A program made the position numbers and the translations under genes. Below, piece by piece: positions 37,509 through 46,466 of a stretch of DNA of 64,000 nt (positions within the stretch are counted from its first letter, which is position 1; each line of letters begins with the position of its first letter). Under the pieces are notes generated by a model. That model worked only from the letters and a program-made list of their open reading frames with translations, had not been told where the DNA came from and ran no database searches. The stretch comes from Coleofasciculus sp. FACHB-T130 (lineage in GTDB: Bacteria; Cyanobacteriota; Cyanobacteriia; Cyanobacteriales; FACHB-T130): contig NZ_JACJOG010000030.1 of assembly GCF_014695375.1 (NCBI RefSeq), forward strand, positions 85,092-149,091, written 5' to 3'.

Positions 37509-38072
37509 ATGCAATGTCCTTTATGCCAGTACACCGATAGCCGTGTCCTTGAGTCCCGTTCCACGGAAGCCGGACAAAGTATCCGGCGACGCCGCGAGTG
37601 TTTGAAGTGCAATCATCGCTTCACTACCTACGAACGCATTGAATTTGTTCCGATTACTGTGATCAAACGGGGAGGTCAGCGAGACTCCTTTGATCGTTCC
37701 AAGTTGATTCGTGGGATTGTTCGAGCCTGTGAAAAAACCGGCATCCCCCAAGGAACTCTGGAAGTATTGGTTGATGAAATTGAAGCAGAATTACAGCAGC
37801 GAATCATTAGAGAAGTTACCAGTCAAGAAATTGGGGAATTAGTCCTCCAGCGTCTGCAATCTATCAGCGAAGTTGCATATATCCGTTTTGCCTCGGTCTA
37901 TCGGCAGTTTCAAGGAATTCGAGATTTTGTGGATACCTTGAATCATCTGCGAAGTCATGGCAGTGGAACAGAGGAAGACACTGAACTAACAGATCCTCTC
38001 GAAAATAATAAGTCTTCTTTATCAGAGCCTGGTGACACAGCAATCCAGGCTTCTTTGTTTATTGGTTATTAG
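37509..38072 (+). CDS. nrdR: Transcriptional repressor NrdR
   Basis: 187 residues. N-terminal zinc ribbon with Cys 3, 6, 31 and 34 ([23 protein letters not shown]). The ATP-cone domain spans about 49-139 ([20 protein letters not shown] ... [15 protein letters not shown]). NrdR binds NrdR boxes upstream of ribonucleotide-reductase genes in a nucleotide-dependent way. The C-terminal 35 residues are Ser/Glu/Asp-rich and longer than in most orthologues. nrdR upstream of S1 genes is a familiar cyanobacterial arrangement. Confidence 0.96.
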   Translation: MQCPLCQYTDSRVLESRSTEAGQSIRRRRECLKCNHRFTTYERIEFVPITVIKRGGQRDSFDRSKLIRGIVRACEKTGIPQGTLEVLVDEIEAELQQRIIREVTSQEIGELVLQRLQSISEVAYIRFASVYRQFQGIRDFVDTLNHLRSHGSGTEEDTELTDPLENNKSSLSEPGDTAIQASLFIGY

Positions 38073-38137
38073 TAACTAGCAGTTGACAAAGCTGCTATAG
38101 TATGCAGTAGAGATGCGGTAGGTACAGCCGAACATTT

Positions 38138-38981
38138 TTGAATTCAAATTTATCTAGCTTTCGTCCTGGCGACGTTGTAATTGGTAAAGCGATCGCTCTG
38201 GAGCCGGAGGGCGCTTTAATTGACATTGGCGCACCAACAGCTATTTTTCTCCCAATTCGGGAAATGTCAATCAATGAGATTGACTCTCCAGAAGAAGCCT
38301 TGCAACTGAACGAATCCCGCGAATTTTTGATTGTAAATCAATACGATGAAGCGGGGAATTTGATACTTGGTCTTTCCATCCGACAGCTAGAGAAAAAGCT
38401 GGCTTGGGAACGAGTGCGTCAAATGCAAGCCGAAAACGTCACACTGTACGCTAAAGTTTATAAGATCAGTGGTGCTGCTGGTCTGTTAGTTAGGATTGAG
38501 GGGTTGCGTAGTTTCATTCCCAGTAATTTGTTGGGTACGTGTAAACATATTCAAAGAGTTAGTGGGAGAACAACTCCAGTTGAAGATCGTTGAGGCAGAT
38601 GAATACCGCGATCGCTTGTTTGTTTCCCATCGACTAGCACTGTATCCAGCAGGGATAAAGCATTTAGAAGTTGGTCAAGTTGTTACTGGGAGAGTACTTG
38701 CACTCAAGCCGTATGGTGCATTTATCAATATTGCAGTCATTAACGCTCTGCTGCACATTTCCGAAATTTCCCACGCTGACTTTGACAAACCTGAAAGTAT
38801 TTTTAAGGTCGATGATGAAATAAAAGCAATGATAATTTCGATGGATGCTGAGAAAGATCGCGTCTCACTCTCCACAAAAGCACTAGAACCCGAACTAGGT
38901 GATATGCTGAAAAATCCTCAGAAAGTCTATGAAAAAGCTGAGGAAATGGCGGCAAAGTACCGCAACCAGATGCAGAAATAG
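38138..38981 (+). pseudogene. Frameshifted ribosomal protein S1 paralogue
   Basis: Two overlapping frames together match the neighbouring rpsA. The first (38138-38593) covers S1 domain 1 and part of domain 2 (ALEPEGALIDIGAPTAIFLP; RIEGLRSFIPSN). The second resumes from about 38540 (KELVGEQLQLKI ... VTGRVLALKPYGAFINI ... RVSLSTKALEPELGDM). One extra base near 38534-38540 would explain the shift, because removing it restores exactly the 12-residue spacing seen in rpsA between FIP and LVGE. The N-terminus lacks about 25 residues and begins at a TTG. TTGACA at 38083 could be a -35 box. Either a decaying tandem duplicate or a sequencing error. Confidence 0.8.
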
Positions 38982-39231
38982 TAGTTGTTGCCTCAGATGT
39001 AGTCTTTAGCTGAAATACCGCTTACCTACTGCTAGGGAGCAATTTTAGCCAAACGGAGGATGAGCAAATTAAGTTATAATATCCTGTCTGGACAACTTCT
39101 CGCTCCTAGAAAATCTCATACAATAGGTTTGGCGAGAGAGCTATGTAGGTGTAAACTGCACGCGGTAAACGTGGGCGTACATCGACAGGAGGCACAGTTA
39201 AATACGGAGATAACACCAGGAAACGATACGC

Positions 39232-40344
39232 ATGGTCAATCAGAAAACAACCGCTACAGCAGATATTGGATTTTCTCACGAAGATTTTGCGGCCCTACTC
39301 GATAAGTACGACTATCACTTTAATCCCGGTGATATTGTCGCCGGTACCGTGTTCAGTTTAGAGCCTAGGGGCGCTCTGATTGACATTGGCGCTAAAACAG
39401 CGGCTTACATTCCGATTCAGGAGATGTCAATCAATCGGGTTGATGCTCCGGAAGAAGTGTTGCAGTCCAACGAGACGCGAGAATTTTTCATTCTGACCGA
39501 CGAGAATGAAGATGGACAGCTAACCCTTTCCATCCGCCGCATTGAGTACATGCGAGCATGGGAGCGAGTCAGGCAGTTGCAGACAGAAGACGCTACAGTG
39601 CGATCGCTTGTCTTCGCTACCAATCGCGGTGGTGCATTGGTACGAATTGAAGGATTGCGCGGGTTTATTCCCGGTTCTCACATCAGCACTCGCAAACCCA
39701 AGGAAGATTTGGTTGGTGAAGAACTACCCCTAAAATTCTTAGAGGTAGACGAAGACCGCAACCGTCTAGTTCTGTCGCACCGACGGGCGCTGGTCGAGCG
39801 GAAGATGAATCGCCTGGAAGTGGGCGAGGTCGTGATTGGAACGGTACGAGGCATCAAGCCTTATGGTGCATTTATCGATATTGGCGGCGTCAGCGGACTG
39901 CTGCACATCTCCGAGATTTCCCACGACCACATCGACACGCCTCACAGCGTCTTCAATGTCAATGATGAAGTGAAAGTGATGATCATTGACCTTGATGCTG
40001 AACGGGGACGGATTTCGCTCTCCACCAAGCAGCTAGAGCCAGAACCGGGCGACATGATCAAGAACCGCGATCGCGTCTATGACATGGCGGAAGAAATGGC
40101 GGCTAAGTATCGGGAGCAGATGCGAGCCAAGCTGCAAGGCACTACGATACCTTCTATAGAAATCGGCGTTTCTGACGAAGAAGCGCTACCTCCTATCGAA
40201 GATGAAGACGTGCCACCTGCTACAGAAGAGGCAGAAGTTCCACCCGCTATCGAAGCTGAAGAGGTGCCACCCGCTACAGAAGAGGAAGAAGAGTCACCTG
40301 ATACAGAAGCTAAAGAGCTGTCACCTGCTATAGAACAAGAGTAA
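39232..40344 (+). CDS. rpsA: 30S ribosomal protein S1 (cyanobacterial three-domain form)
   Basis: 370 residues. Three S1 OB-fold domains: about 35-105 (GDIVAGTVFSLEPRGALIDI), 120-190, and 200-275 (GTVRGIKPYGAFIDIGGVSG; EISHDHIDTPHSVFNVND; RISLSTKQLEPEPGDM). It binds mRNA at the small subunit during initiation. The tail (about 305-370) is an acidic proline-rich array with repeated VPPATEE/VPPAIEAEE units. The start has AGGA nine bases upstream. A TATAAT-like box lies at 39075-39080 in the 250-base leader. A terminator follows. Confidence 0.95.
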   Translation: MVNQKTTATADIGFSHEDFAALLDKYDYHFNPGDIVAGTVFSLEPRGALIDIGAKTAAYIPIQEMSINRVDAPEEVLQSNETREFFILTDENEDGQLTLSIRRIEYMRAWERVRQLQTEDATVRSLVFATNRGGALVRIEGLRGFIPGSHISTRKPKEDLVGEELPLKFLEVDEDRNRLVLSHRRALVERKMNRLEVGEVVIGTVRGIKPYGAFIDIGGVSGLLHISEISHDHIDTPHSVFNVNDEVKVMIIDLDAERGRISLSTKQLEPEPGDMIKNRDRVYDMAEEMAAKYREQMRAKLQGTTIPSIEIGVSDEEALPPIEDEDVPPATEEAEVPPAIEAEEVPPATEEEEESPDTEAKELSPAIEQE

Positions 40345-40398
40345 TTTTGTTAGGAGACAGAGAAATTTCAGATTTGAAATTTGAAATTAGTAATGACC

Positions 40399-40424
40399 AA
40401 AGAGGGAATTTCCCTCTTTTTTTA
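40399..40424 (+). terminator. Rho-independent terminator after rpsA
   Basis: AAAGAGGGA and TCCCTCTTT pair around ATT, followed by a run of T residues, about 55 bases after the rpsA stop. Confidence 0.8.
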
Positions 40425-40453
40425 TTGCAGTTTAATGAGTTGAGGGGGAAATT

Positions 40454-41200
40454 TTGGTAACAATTCGCTGTCGAGAGGTCACGTTCCCGAATATCCAGGC
40501 GGTAATTTTTGACAAGGACGGCACCCTAGAGGATTCGGAGTCATTTTTGAGAAAGTTGGGGCAAAAGCGATCGCGCATTATAGACGCTCAAATCCCCGGA
40601 ACCGGAGACCCTTTATTAATGGCGTTTGGCATTAATGGAGACACTCTCGACCCTACGGGGTTATTAGCAGTAGGTAGTCATGGAGAGAATGAAATTGCTG
40701 CTGCTGCTTATATTGCTGAGACCGGACGGGGGTGGCTGGAATCAAGAGCGATCGCTCATCGCGCTTTTAATGAAGCAGACCAATTTCTAAAAGATGCTGC
40801 CCCTTCTCCCTTATTTGTTGGTTCATTGGAAGTGCTGCAACTTCTATTTCAAGCTGGCTTGAAATTAGGAATTTTATCAGCTGCTTCGACTTCACGAGTA
40901 GAAGCATTTGTCAAGCGACATCAGCTCTCGCCCTATATCCAGCTAGAGATGGGAGTTGATGAAGGTCCCACTAAACCCGATCCGGCTTTATTTTTGCAAG
41001 CTTGCCAGAGACTGGGAGTTTCACCCAGCAATACTCTGATGGTGGGAGATTCTGCCGGAGATATTCAGATGGCACGTCAGGCGGGGGCGGCTGGTTGTAT
41101 TGGCATCTGCTGGGGAAAACCAGAGGCGGCGCATCTAGAAAGTGCAGATGTCGCGATCGCGCAACTCGACGAAATTCAAATTTTGGATGCTAATGGCTAA
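40454..41200 (+). CDS. HAD-family phosphatase (phosphoglycolate phosphatase-like)
   Basis: 248 residues from TTG at 40454, with a G-rich ribosome site. Motif I VIFDKDGTLED (nucleophile Asp20, acid/base Asp22), motif II ILSAAST, Lys in GPTKPDPALF (motif III), and GDSAGDIQMARQAG (motif IV). A helical cap of about 60 residues lies between motifs I and II. It hydrolyses a small phosphorylated metabolite; the Gph-like layout suggests phosphoglycolate, but the substrate cannot be set from sequence. It stands alone, with terminators on the left and a convergent Uma2 remnant on the right. Confidence 0.9.
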   Translation: MVTIRCREVTFPNIQAVIFDKDGTLEDSESFLRKLGQKRSRIIDAQIPGTGDPLLMAFGINGDTLDPTGLLAVGSHGENEIAAAAYIAETGRGWLESRAIAHRAFNEADQFLKDAAPSPLFVGSLEVLQLLFQAGLKLGILSAASTSRVEAFVKRHQLSPYIQLEMGVDEGPTKPDPALFLQACQRLGVSPSNTLMVGDSAGDIQMARQAGAAGCIGICWGKPEAAHLESADVAIAQLDEIQILDANG

Positions 41201-41230
41201 TCGGTGAGAACCCCTGACACCTGTTAGCCA

Positions 41231-41689
41231 TTAGCTATCAGGCAAATTCCCAAAGCGATCGCGATAACGAGCTAACAGGTTTTCCATATCGGCAAGCTGT
41301 TGTTGAGCAAATTCCCGCTGCTGGCGCTCTTGTTCGGCTCGTTGGTGTTCTTGTTCGGCTCGTTGGCGTTCTTGTTCGGCTTGTTCTTCTGCCTGCTGTC
41401 GCCTCTGAGTTTCCCGCTTTAGCGCCTGCATTAGCTCATCGGCAATTAGCAACTTTTCCCCAGTATCTTCTCGGTAAAAGCCAAGTAGTTTCCCTTTTAG
41501 GAAAGCCTTGGGAATAGTCAAGAAACTGGTTAGCAAGAACAGTTGCCTGACGCTCTGCCAAGTATTGTTTGAGGACTTCCAAAGTCGTCAAAATGGCATA
41601 GAGATGGTCATAGGTTTCTGCTACTGGTTCACCATCGGCGCTAGGGGAAAAGATTTCTGCGGTTGGGCTGTCGGTAAAATTGCTGTCAT
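41231..41689 (-). pseudogene. Uma2-family endonuclease pseudogene with internal deletion
   Basis: Read leftwards from ATG 41689 (MTAIL), a first indel in a T-run leads into TAEIFSPSADGEPVAETYDH and YAILTTLEVLKQYLAERQA, the usual Uma2 N-terminus, up to LDYSQGFP. Near 41495 the sequence jumps, out of frame, to GKLLGFYREDTGEKLLIADE and a Glu/Gln/Arg-rich coiled tail (to 41231), the usual Uma2 C-terminus. The central PD-(D/E)XK nuclease core, roughly 100 or more residues, is missing. Intact members are abundant in filamentous cyanobacteria; their biological role is unsettled. Confidence 0.8.
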
Positions 41690-41995
41690 CACTAGCACCG
41701 TCTCAGCGTCACCGATTTATTTGTAATTGGCATGAGCGCGATCGCTTTCGTGTCCACCAAGAGCGACTATTCTGATAAAAATCATCGAAAAATTCCCGCT
41801 ACAAAGCGAATCCCGATGTCTTCCCACTGTAACGCCAAATACTAGGGCAGCCGATTCGCTTCATCAAAGCTTTATCAAATAAATTGACCATAATAGCGAT
41901 CGCGTCTCAATGTTTTTAGGATCGCAGGTTAAAATAGCTTAACTTAACTCAAATCACTGCCCTAGCAAGAGCCATCATCCCAGGAGGAATTGCCC
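41690..41995. other. metK upstream region
   Basis: About 305 bases with no gene. TTGACC at 41884 and TAAAAT at 41930 are possible promoter parts but are not correctly spaced with each other. No SAM riboswitch fold was recognised. Confidence 0.35.
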
Positions 41996-43252
41996 TTGTC
42001 TCGTCGCTACCTATTTACGTCTGAATCTGTTACTGAAGGTCATCCCGATAAAATCTGCGATCAGATTTCTGACACCATTCTAGATGCGCTACTGACACAA
42101 GACCCCAGCAGCCGCGTCGCAGCAGAAGTTGTCGTCAACACCGGCTTAGTGCTAATCACAGGTGAAATTACCACCAAAGCTCAAGTAAATTTCGTTAACT
42201 TAGCCCGGAAAAAAATTGCAGAGATCGGCTACACCGATGCCGATAATGGCTTCTCTGCCAACAGCTGCTCAGTCTTGGTTGCCTTGGATGAACAATCCCC
42301 AGATATTGCCCAAGGTGTTACCACCGCGCAGGAAACCCGCGTAGAAGCCAGCGACGACCAATTAGACGCCATTGGCGCTGGCGATCAAGGCATCATGTTT
42401 GGCTTCGCCTGCAACGAGACACCGGAACTGATGCCCTTGCCGATCAGTTTGTCACACCGAATTTCTCGCCGCCTTGCAGCAGTTCGGAAAACTGGACAAT
42501 TGCCTTACCTGCGTCCAGACGGCAAAACTCAAGTAACGGTTGCCTATGAAGGTGGGAAACCCGTTGGGATTGACACCATCCTGATTTCCACCCAGCACAC
42601 CGCCAACATTGGTGAAATTAGCGAGCAATCCGCAGTCCAAGCCAAGATTAAAGAAGATTTGTGGGCGGCGGTTGTACAACCCGTTTTTGCGGATATGGCG
42701 ATTCAGCCGGACGAAGAAACCCGCTTTCTAGTCAACCCCACTGGCAAATTCGTCATCGGGGGACCTCAAGGCGACTCTGGTCTGACCGGACGGAAAATTA
42801 TTGTTGATACCTATGGCGGCTACTCCCGTCATGGTGGCGGTGCCTTCTCCGGAAAAGACCCGACAAAAGTAGACCGCAGTGCGGCTTACGCTTGTCGCTA
42901 TGTGGCTAAAAACATTGTGGCGGCTGGCTTGGCAGAAAAATGCGAAGTCCAGTTGAGCTATGCAATTGGCGTTGCTCGACCCGTCAGTATTTTGGTAGAA
43001 ACCTTCGGTACCGGCAAAGTAGACGATGAGCGCTTACTGGAACTGGTGAAACAGAACTTTGAATTGCGCCCAGCAGGGATTCTCCAAGAATTCAAATTAC
43101 GTCACCTACCCAGCGATCGCGGCGGTCGTTTCTACCAAGATGTCGCTGCTTATGGTCACTTTGGACGGACGGATTTAGATTTGCCTTGGGAACAAACTGA
43201 CAAAGCAGCACTCCTGCGGGAAGCAATGACCGAGTGTGAAGCGACTGCTTAA
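41996..43252 (+). CDS. metK: S-adenosylmethionine synthase
   Basis: The TTG at 41996 is chosen because AGGAGG at 41982-41987 sits 8 bases upstream, and because it gives the standard start [19 protein letters not shown]. About 418 residues. Hallmarks: [35 protein letters not shown] (P-loop-like hexapeptide region), [19 protein letters not shown], and the C-terminal [13 protein letters not shown]. It makes SAM from methionine and ATP. Length and motifs are normal. A terminator follows within 40 bases. Confidence 0.97.
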   Translation: MSRRYLFTSESVTEGHPDKICDQISDTILDALLTQDPSSRVAAEVVVNTGLVLITGEITTKAQVNFVNLARKKIAEIGYTDADNGFSANSCSVLVALDEQSPDIAQGVTTAQETRVEASDDQLDAIGAGDQGIMFGFACNETPELMPLPISLSHRISRRLAAVRKTGQLPYLRPDGKTQVTVAYEGGKPVGIDTILISTQHTANIGEISEQSAVQAKIKEDLWAAVVQPVFADMAIQPDEETRFLVNPTGKFVIGGPQGDSGLTGRKIIVDTYGGYSRHGGGAFSGKDPTKVDRSAAYACRYVAKNIVAAGLAEKCEVQLSYAIGVARPVSILVETFGTGKVDDERLLELVKQNFELRPAGILQEFKLRHLPSDRGGRFYQDVAAYGHFGRTDLDLPWEQTDKAALLREAMTECEATA

Positions 43253-43288
43253 CCCTTGTACTTCAAGTACCTGAATACCTCGAAGCTT

Positions 43289-43340
43289 AAAGCCGAAGAG
43301 ATGCTTGCTTTGAAAAAAGCAGTGTCCTCTCGGCTTTTTT
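43289..43340 (+). terminator. Terminator after metK
   Basis: AAGCCGAAGAG (near 43290) pairs with CTCTCGGCTT (near 43327), with one bulge, followed by TTTTTTG. Confidence 0.7.
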
Positions 43341-43420
43341 GTGAGGGTCAACAAAAAAGTTTAGATAAAAAAACTTAAAATCTTCTAGGCTAATTTTCAA
43401 CTAAATAAAATGACTGCTTA

Positions 43421-45031
43421 ATGAGAAGTCAAATGCTTAAAATCTCTCGCCTACAGGCATTATTACCCTATTTGACCTTGTTACTTTGGTCAGTCCCTTT
43501 ATTGCTATTCAGTCACGAACAGCAAAGCCTAATGGCGCATGATGAGGGACTTTACTCTTGGCGAGCTAAATTAATAGTGGAGTCTAGCAACTGGTTAAAG
43601 CCCTCTATCGCTAATTATGGTAAAACTCCCGGTGCCTATTGGTTGATTGCCAGTTCATTCTCGCTGTTCGGCATTAGTGAGGCAACTGCGCGAATACCGA
43701 GCATCATTGCTGGCATCATTAGCGTGATATTGGTCTATGAAATTGGGACAATTTTGTTAAGTAAACGAGCCGCATGGTTAGCAGCGGCAATTCTAAGTGT
43801 TGAGTTTTTTTGGTTTCAATATAGTCGATTAGCCGTTCCAGATGTGCCGATGGTTTGCATGGCACTTTTGGGTATTTGGTCTTTATTAAAAGCTGAACGA
43901 CATCCAAAATATCAAGGTTTTTGGAGCTTTGTCGCTGGTATAAGTTTAGGCCTGGGCTTCTTAATCAGAAGCTATATGATTTTTTTGCCAGCGATCGCGC
44001 TGTTACCTTACCTAATTTGGGAGCATCGTCGTCACCGACATCTCACAAATCCCATGCTCTATTTAGGCTTTGTAGTTGGCTTCAGTCCAACAATCGTCTG
44101 GCTTTTGAATGGCTGGCTGTACTATGACAAAGATACTTTTCAGGAATTGTTCCAGTTTATTTTCAGGCTTAGCTCAGATGAAAGTGATGGAAATACTTGG
44201 CCTTACTATTTCTGGAATATTCCAGTCAAAGCGTTTCCCTGGCCTTTTTTCAGTTTGTTAGGTATAGGCATTTGTTTACGAAATCTACTTCCTCGACAGA
44301 AGCTAATATTAGGGGTTTTTCCGCTGATTCTGTTTGTAGAACTGAGTTTTTTCTCGACTCGTTTGCCCCATTATGCTTTGGCTCTTTATCCTTTTGTGGC
44401 TTTGTTGGCAGGACTTGCTTTGGATTGGCTTGCCAGAATTTATGAGGATACATCGCCGCGAAAATGGCTTCCGCAAAATCTTAGTTATGCTTTTGGGGGC
44501 TTAGCTTGTTTATTAGTGTTAGCAGGTGTGGCGTTGTACGGTAGTTTTCCGATTCCTGGCGTGAAAGGGGATGCACAAATACAAAAGTATGGAGCGATCG
44601 CTCTCGGTTTGGGGTTGGGATGGCTAATGTTACCAGTGGTATGGATGGGTCGTTATTACTTTGGCAAGAAGTTTTTAACGGGTCGTTATTGGTTAGCAGC
44701 TTGGTTGGTAGGACCTTGGTTTGCTTTAGCCGTAGCGGGAAGCACGGGTTTAATCGGAGATTACAACCCTGAGATCAAGGCATTAATGCAGCAGCCGGAA
44801 ATTGCTGCTGTGTTACAAACTCATCCAGTGAATTGGATCAGAGGAACGGGAAAAACTGGAGTGCTACTATGCTTTTACACTCCCGATTTGGCGAAACAGG
44901 TTAAACAAGTTTCAGAGCTGCAACCGTCTAGCTACGCTTGGATTAGGTCAGAACAACTCGCCAATTTATCCTCGCCTTACCGAGCGATCGGGAAAGTCCG
45001 AGAGTGGCAACTTATTCAAGTATTGCAGTAA
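43421..45031 (+). CDS. Membrane glycosyltransferase, PMT/ArnT-like (GT39/GT83 type)
   Basis: 536 residues, about 11-12 hydrophobic segments. The first periplasmic loop carries HDEGLYSWRAKLI, the acidic motif expected of lipid-linked-sugar transferases. KTPGAYWLIASSFSLFG and SEATARIPSIIAGI follow, as in ArnT/PMT proteins. SFFSTRLPHYALALYPFVALL resembles the later RLPHY motif of ArnT. Such enzymes use polyprenyl-phosphate sugars to modify lipids or proteins on the outer face of the membrane. The acceptor is unknown. A second ATG lies at 43433 and might be the true start. Confidence 0.85.
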   Translation: MRSQMLKISRLQALLPYLTLLLWSVPLLLFSHEQQSLMAHDEGLYSWRAKLIVESSNWLKPSIANYGKTPGAYWLIASSFSLFGISEATARIPSIIAGIISVILVYEIGTILLSKRAAWLAAAILSVEFFWFQYSRLAVPDVPMVCMALLGIWSLLKAERHPKYQGFWSFVAGISLGLGFLIRSYMIFLPAIALLPYLIWEHRRHRHLTNPMLYLGFVVGFSPTIVWLLNGWLYYDKDTFQELFQFIFRLSSDESDGNTWPYYFWNIPVKAFPWPFFSLLGIGICLRNLLPRQKLILGVFPLILFVELSFFSTRLPHYALALYPFVALLAGLALDWLARIYEDTSPRKWLPQNLSYAFGGLACLLVLAGVALYGSFPIPGVKGDAQIQKYGAIALGLGLGWLMLPVVWMGRYYFGKKFLTGRYWLAAWLVGPWFALAVAGSTGLIGDYNPEIKALMQQPEIAAVLQTHPVNWIRGTGKTGVLLCFYTPDLAKQVKQVSELQPSSYAWIRSEQLANLSSPYRAIGKVREWQLIQVLQ

Positions 45032-45081
45032 GCGATCGCTACAGCTTCATTAGCGTTTAACGTTCATTCAGGTCAACGCAA

Positions 45082-45465
45082 ATGCAGGGATGGAAACAAC
45101 AACTCCATCGGTTGAAAAAAGAAACCTACGCAATTTACTTGGCTTGTAAAGATCCCAGAGTTCCTTGGTATGCAAGGATATTGGCTGGGTTGATCGTCGC
45201 CTATGCCTTTAGTCCGATCGATCTCATTCCAGATTTTATCCCAGTCATTGGTTATCTAGACGATCTGATTCTTGTGCCGCTGGGAATTTGGCTGGTACTG
45301 AAGATGATTCCCCCAGCCGTGATGGCGGATTTTCGGGAAAGAGCAACAACTGCGATCGCTCAAGATAAACCTACGAATTGGATTGTTGCCTTTATTATCG
45401 TGGCTATCTGGTTTGGGTTAGGGACTTTAGGTGTAATTTGGATTGGACGCATCCTGAAACGTTAA
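45082..45465 (+). CDS. YkvA-like (DUF1232) membrane protein
   Basis: 127 residues. The DUF1232 core reads DPRVPWYARILAGLIVAYAF, then SPIDLIPDFIPVIGYLDDL, with about three hydrophobic segments, the last at about 104-122. The SPIDLIPD..P..G..DD signature is diagnostic. Function unknown in general. It starts 50 bases after the glycosyltransferase stop and may share its transcript. It converges tail to tail with the SIMPL gene, with only 8 bases between stops. Confidence 0.92.
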   Translation: MQGWKQQLHRLKKETYAIYLACKDPRVPWYARILAGLIVAYAFSPIDLIPDFIPVIGYLDDLILVPLGIWLVLKMIPPAVMADFRERATTAIAQDKPTNWIVAFIIVAIWFGLGTLGVIWIGRILKR

Positions 45466-45473
45466 GCCGCTCT

Positions 45474-46229
45474 TTAATAGCGAATTTGCAAGGTAACGGA
45501 TGAAATAATCTTCTGTTCGCCACCCACAACCGGCGTGTCAGCAGCCTGATTTCGAGGGGATAATAAAGCCTGCTCGGAGGCGATGACTGGCTGTGGTGGA
45601 TTGACTCCATTGATTTGAATGCTGACAATTTCTCGCTGATTGAGAGCGAGTGCCCCCAACGCCGCTGCTGCTTGCTTTTGGGCGTCTTCGGAGGCTTTTT
45701 TAATCGCTTCCTGCTGAGCCTGCGCGATCGCTTCATCCGCAGCAACAAGATTAACGCCATCAATTCGTGTTGCACCGGCTTTGATGGCATCATCTAACAG
45801 CGTCCCGGCTTTTTCATGACCAGTGCGAAAACTTACAATGTTGGTGCCGATATATCCATTCAGGGTTTGCTTACCGTCTTTGAAACTATAGTTAGGAGCG
45901 AGAGTAATTCCAGTCGTTTTTAGTTCTTCCACCTGACGGGATTTCAGCAGTTTCACTACCGCAGAAGAGCGTTGGGCGACTTGCTGCTGAACTTCCTGAG
46001 AAGTTTTCCCCTGAACTTCCACACCCAAACGCGCTTGCGCGATCGTTGTCGGAATGCTGACATCTCCTTTTCCGGAGACAGTGAGGCTTCTGGGTAGTTT
46101 CTCTAGCGTCGGGGCAGATTGGCAGGCACTCAGGCTGAGGATACCCAGCGCTAGAGAAACAATTTTTACACGATTCCAGAAATTCGGCTTAGCACTACAC
46201 GGGAGAAAGCGATTCATATTTTGGAACAC
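45474..46229 (-). CDS. SIMPL-domain (DUF541) lipoprotein
   Basis: 251 residues. The N-terminus has a hydrophobic run ending in a lipobox, LSAC (Cys about 36), so a lipid-anchored envelope protein is expected. The SIMPL domain begins LTVSGKGDVSIPTTIAQARL, with later NYSFKDGKQTLNGYIGTN and GVNLVAADEAIAQAQQEA. A GTG start at 46229 or ATG at 46217 (MNRFLP) is possible. Family members are periplasmic or outer-membrane proteins with uncertain, possibly stress-related, roles. Confidence 0.9.
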   Translation of the reverse strand: MFQNMNRFLPCSAKPNFWNRVKIVSLALGILSLSACQSAPTLEKLPRSLTVSGKGDVSIPTTIAQARLGVEVQGKTSQEVQQQVAQRSSAVVKLLKSRQVEELKTTGITLAPNYSFKDGKQTLNGYIGTNIVSFRTGHEKAGTLLDDAIKAGATRIDGVNLVAADEAIAQAQQEAIKKASEDAQKQAAAALGALALNQREIVSIQINGVNPPQPVIASEQALLSPRNQAADTPVVGGEQKIISSVTLQIRY

Positions 46230-46466
46230 AAATTAGAACAACAAATAATCTCGTGTTCCTAATCTGGCACTGTAGCTTTCGAGTAGTGCTTTAGGTTACA
46301 TTTTTGGAAACTTAACCCTTTCCTCGATCTTGTTTAAAACACCATACAAATCACATTGGCTCAGCGGTGGTGCTGTTATAAAAGAAGTGGAGCTAAACGT
46401 CGAGCGAGACTCGACTCGATCTAATAGGGCTGATTTGGTCATTTTTAGCAGCAAGGCAAGGAATTT

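Noticed and set aside
41884..41935. TTGACC and TAAAAT upstream of metK as a promoter
   Set aside because: Spacing of about 40 bases is wrong for a sigma-70-type promoter.
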